Under the pieces are notes generated by a model. It ran no database searches and had not been told where the DNA came from. It saw nothing but the letters and a program-made list of their open reading frames with translations. The translations under genes and the position numbers were made by a program. Source: Legionella parisiensis (lineage in GTDB: Bacteria > Pseudomonadota > Gammaproteobacteria > Legionellales > Legionellaceae). From it: a stretch of 64,000 nt of DNA. The stretch's first letter is position 1; the number at the start of each line of letters is the position of its first letter. Shown here piece by piece: positions 61,445 through 64,000 of this stretch. The stretch covers positions 1,339,404 to 1,403,403 of the forward strand of contig NZ_LNYQ01000013.1 in NCBI RefSeq assembly GCF_001467945.1, in the 5' to 3' direction.

Positions 61445-61459
61445 CGGTATTCTTTCAGA

Positions 61460-62401
61460 TTAGAAAACATTGAAACTTTGTCTGAGTAGATTGACTGAGA
61501 TTTTTTTATTTTTATCACGACTTCGTTTAAACACAGTGTACACAGTTAAATTAAGGTTCTCGCTGGTAGCATATGCGACACTTAGAAAGTAAGTACTCTC
61601 TATGGTTATTTGGTCATCAGCTATATTAAGTTTTTTGAGCAATTCAGAGACTTTGCTTAGATCTTTAATTCCATTTTCTTTTCTTTCTTTGATTAATTCA
61701 TTGAGTTGAGTTTCTTTCATTGAACTGCTTAGTGATTTTAGGACTTTTATTGGCGCTGTATTGATATTAATTGGCGTTGACTCCGGTAAAGTTGTAATTA
61801 AAGGATCTAGTGCTATATAAAGAGGTGCAGTCACGTCTTTAACCAGACGTAATTCGGATTTGCTGCTCATAAGTTGATGACTAGGATAATAAGGCGGTTT
61901 TTGACTCATATAATAAGATAGATAATTGTCTTTACCACGGGCCAGATCATAAGGGGAGAGCCAATCATTAATTGCAAGAGTGAGCTTAACTCTTTCTGCT
62001 TCGGGAACATTTGGTAAGGCTGCCCCAATAAGATTTACAAATCCTAACAAGGCTTTTCTATTTTCCAGGTTATTCACATTGTATTGAGCCTGCAGATCAT
62101 AAAGTGCGCCTCTTAAGGTAACGGTGCTGTAAATATTTTCCATGTCACGAGGAAATACACTCACAACTCCTTGGTTATCAGCCTTGGCAAATTTATTCTT
62201 TGTATTATTTAGCTCACTAAGTGACCAAAAAGTAACTGCTTGTGAGGCAAGATAAATCTTATCGTGAGTGAGTATAAGTTTTGTACGGTAAATATCTAAT
62301 TGCACTTTGGTACTCATAGCTGTAGCTACAATTGCAACCAAAGTCATAATAAAAAGTGCAGTGAGTAAAGCGCTTCCTTTTAAGGTTTTAATTTGAAACA
62401 T
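61460..62401 (-). CDS. lspK: Type II secretion minor pseudopilin LspK (GspK)
   Basis: About 313 residues from the ATG at 62401, which overlaps lspJ. The N-terminus has the pseudopilin leader and hydrophobic helix (KGSALLTALFIMTLVAIVATAMS), with GspK's large C-terminal domain containing the helix-hairpin and TPININTAPIKVLKSLSSS. GspK lies at the pilus tip with GspI and GspJ in the type II system, which in Legionella secretes many hydrolases. It is the last gene in the visible H-I-J-K order. Confidence 0.92.
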   Translation of the reverse strand: MFQIKTLKGSALLTALFIMTLVAIVATAMSTKVQLDIYRTKLILTHDKIYLASQAVTFWSLSELNNTKNKFAKADNQGVVSVFPRDMENIYSTVTLRGALYDLQAQYNVNNLENRKALLGFVNLIGAALPNVPEAERVKLTLAINDWLSPYDLARGKDNYLSYYMSQKPPYYPSHQLMSSKSELRLVKDVTAPLYIALDPLITTLPESTPININTAPIKVLKSLSSSMKETQLNELIKERKENGIKDLSKVSELLKKLNIADDQITIESTYFLSVAYATSENLNLTVYTVFKRSRDKNKKISVNLLRQSFNVF

Positions 62402-63023
62402 AAAGCGCACCTGGCAGAATAAAAAGTAAATTTACTTCACCCTGATCCTGCAAAGTCATATTAAATTGTATGGCTTTGGGGAATGGCTCTTTACGTTGAT
62501 TTAAGGTTACAGCCTGCTCTCTCCATTCAGGAAGTATTTGTAGATTTTGATTTAAATAACCAAAATGGCAGTTATTCAGACGGTTCAGCAAGATTTTATC
62601 TTCATAGTTTTTTTGATTGATTATGTCGAGACTATTCCAGGTTCTACGGAGTAAAGTACCTTGTTGGCACGCATATGCAACACGTTTTAGCGTACTGCGT
62701 TTTTCAATACTACCAGGATTTATATTACCATCCCGCGTAAATTCCACATAATTTGTTTGTCCTATAAAAGCGGGTAATAATTGCATCTCATTACTACGAA
62801 TAGGGCGCTCTACAGTTTGACGTGTGTCTTGTTGTATAAGACTGATTGCAAGTTGCAATTCATTAAGGCGTTCACTTTGCTCATTAACTCGCGTGCGTGT
62901 TGTAAATGCATTATATAATACGGAACTCGTAATAGTTGCCAGAATAGCGAATACGGTAAGTGCAATTAAAATTTCAATCAAAGTAAAGCCGTTAAGTTTT
63001 TTGGATGTTGCATCTTTTTTCAT
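62388..63023 (-). CDS. lspJ: Type II secretion minor pseudopilin LspJ (GspJ)
   Basis: A 211-residue protein with prepilin leader NGFTLIEILIALTVFAIL, cleaved before Phe by the prepilin peptidase PilD, and the GspJ-type beta domain after the helix (QTVERPIRSNEMQLLPAFIG, VEFTRDGNIN). It overlaps lspK by 14 bases and lspI by four, so translation is coupled. It forms a tip complex with LspI and LspK. Confidence 0.92.
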   Translation of the reverse strand: MKKDATSKKLNGFTLIEILIALTVFAILATITSSVLYNAFTTRTRVNEQSERLNELQLAISLIQQDTRQTVERPIRSNEMQLLPAFIGQTNYVEFTRDGNINPGSIEKRSTLKRVAYACQQGTLLRRTWNSLDIINQKNYEDKILLNRLNNCHFGYLNQNLQILPEWREQAVTLNQRKEPFPKAIQFNMTLQDQGEVNLLFILPGALYVSN

Positions 63024-63466
63024 GGTGCATACCTGAACGCTTGCAGTTCCTCTCTAAAAGGCCCTGTTTTTTCCGGGCTGACAGAAATAACTATTTTTTG
63101 AATGTTTTTAAGTGGAGTAGTGCTTACTTTCGCTCTCCAGTACCAGTGTTCGTTCAACATGGTTGTATCTTGGGTTGTTTCCTGACTTTGATTAATCTGG
63201 AGTAAATTGAGCTGAATCATCGCCACACCTTGCATGGCGACCCAATGACTCACTGTTTTTTCTTTTATACGTCGGGTCGTTTCTACGTTTTGTGATATCG
63301 CTTTTAGCAATGCAGTTAATGCGATTGCTATTATGGAAAGCGCTAATAGAACCTCGATTAGAGTGAATCCTGACGGATTAGATCTCTTTTGAGTCTCAAT
63401 AGAGTTTAAATCCTCATGCACAGCATGTACAATGCGGTTTTGCGCTTCATGCCTCCTCGCATTCAT
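63020..63466 (-). CDS. lspI: Type II secretion minor pseudopilin LspI (GspI)
   Basis: A 148-residue protein. A 34-residue leader precedes SGFTLIEVLLALSIIAIALTALL, the prepilin cleavage site and helix. The short C-terminal domain (WYWRAKVSTTPLKNIQKIVISVSPE) matches GspI. The leader is longer than usual and a later start is possible, but the four-base overlap with the lspH stop supports the chosen ATG. It nucleates the tip complex. Confidence 0.9.
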   Translation of the reverse strand: MNARRHEAQNRIVHAVHEDLNSIETQKRSNPSGFTLIEVLLALSIIAIALTALLKAISQNVETTRRIKEKTVSHWVAMQGVAMIQLNLLQINQSQETTQDTTMLNEHWYWRAKVSTTPLKNIQKIVISVSPEKTGPFREELQAFRYAP

Positions 63467-64000
63467 TTGGTGTTCGCCACGTTAAATTGGAGTTCTCCAT
63501 TGTGTTTCCCGATAAGCAAGGCTAAATTGGTGTCTTGTTTGCTGCCAAAGCTCAAAGTAAATGGGGTCATATCTCCAGAGGCCGAAATAATAATAGGAGG
63601 GACTCCCGCTGGAGTTGAATTAGTTGTTTTCAAAATAATACGTGTATCTTGGGGAAAATAAGTCATTTTAAACACTCCTTTATCGGAAATAGGTTTCCAT
63701 TGAGTGTTGTTGTACAGTTGAAACACTTGATATCCGTTATTATCAATACGCAGACCTAGAGTACTGGTTCCCAAAATAGCTTGCTGTTGGGCGAGGCGAA
63801 GTGTATTAACTAATTGTTCTGCAGAAAATAAAATACGTCGACCTTCACCAAAATCACCAAACGCAAGTAAAGCAAAACCGAAGGTTATGCCTATAATCAC
63901 CAAAACAATCAAGATTTCAATCAGGGTAAAACCTTGATTTGACTTCTTGAGAACTTCTGCTTTAGAGGAGAATTGCTTTGTCGATTCGGTGCTCGAATTT
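63463..64000 (-). CDS. lspH: Type II secretion pseudopilin LspH (GspH), N-terminus beyond window
   Basis: The frame is open to the right edge with no start codon in view, so the gene begins outside the window. About 178 residues are visible: a polar leader (STESTKQFSSKAEVLKKSN), the cleavage site QGFTLIEILIVLVIIGITFGF, and the GspH beta domain with NNGYQVFQLYNNTQWKPIS. Its stop overlaps the lspI start. This places lspH-I-J-K in the usual order; lspF and lspG would follow upstream. Confidence 0.88.
   Translation of the reverse strand, partial: NSSTESTKQFSSKAEVLKKSNQGFTLIEILIVLVIIGITFGFALLAFGDFGEGRRILFSAEQLVNTLRLAQQQAILGTSTLGLRIDNNGYQVFQLYNNTQWKPISDKGVFKMTYFPQDTRIILKTTNSTPAGVPPIIISASGDMTPFTLSFGSKQDTNLALLIGKHNGELQFNVANTK

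Noticed and set aside
1..64000. CRISPR arrays, insertion sequences with terminal repeats, prophage genes, rRNA
   Set aside because: I looked for regularly spaced repeats, transposase motifs and rRNA-like stretches and saw none.

Overview
The window is AT-rich chromosomal DNA from a Legionella species, probably not L. pneumophila itself. The evidence is mixed but consistent: a Fur-controlled legiobactin operon (lbtA-lbtB-lbtC), a type II secretion pseudopilin cluster in Legionella order (lspH-I-J-K), a Sel1-repeat protein of LpnE size and architecture, a class D beta-lactamase of the kind many Legionella carry, and several large orphan genes that look like Dot/Icm effectors (ankyrin, tail-anchored, papain-like and ADP-ribosyltransferase-like proteins). 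Effector status is inference; no secretion signal can be proven by eye.

Layout. 1-9.3 kb: the tail of a sterol reductase gene, a small membrane protein, a small exported protein, two large effector-like proteins on the minus strand, a degenerate serine-hydrolase, a cupin dioxygenase and an exported alpha/beta hydrolase. 10-15 kb: an APC-family permease, then a compact accessory island with a methyltransferase gene split by a one-base frameshift, a divergent 29-codon gene whose peptide ends in GWCGPGTCIG, a 146-residue partner protein, an HxlR-type regulator and a kynureninase-like enzyme. 15.7-21.6 kb: a 1019-residue ankyrin protein with an N-terminal Cys-His-Asp protease-like region, small secreted proteins and an orphan with an apparent internal duplication. 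21.7-23.4 kb: a short DsbD preceded by a small cysteine-bearing membrane protein. 24.5-28.8 kb: the Fur-regulated legiobactin operon. 28.8-35.3 kb: an orphan gene, a DUF2339-type membrane protein, a short-chain dehydrogenase and alpha/beta hydrolase pair, and a cation/proton antiporter with a TrkA-N domain.

35.5-44.6 kb is the most accessory part: a Coq4-motif protein, a SnoaL-like pseudogene, a C58-like cysteine protease, an orphan, and three tandem paralogues with an R / S / QxE pattern typical of ADP-ribosyltransferases. Each paralogue has its own terminator and two have PmrA-like boxes. A nonsense-interrupted gene remnant closes this block. 44.6-48.1 kb: a tripartite efflux set (outer-membrane lipoprotein, membrane fusion protein, FUSC-family inner-membrane protein), followed by another decayed gene and tRNA-Arg(CCT). 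49-52.8 kb: an ABC exporter abutting the class D beta-lactamase gene, and two small envelope proteins, one with a histidine-rich tail. 53-64 kb is core genome: nrdB-nrdA under a tandem NrdR operator, a NAGPA-type glycosidase, pmbA, two overlapping membrane paralogues, the Sel1 protein, and the pseudopilin genes running off the right edge.

Functional themes are iron acquisition (legiobactin synthesis and transport), envelope and secretion functions (type II pseudopilins, efflux, DsbD, beta-lactamase), nucleotide metabolism (ribonucleotide reductase), and a reservoir of putative host-directed effectors interleaved with gene remnants, which indicates repeated gain and decay.
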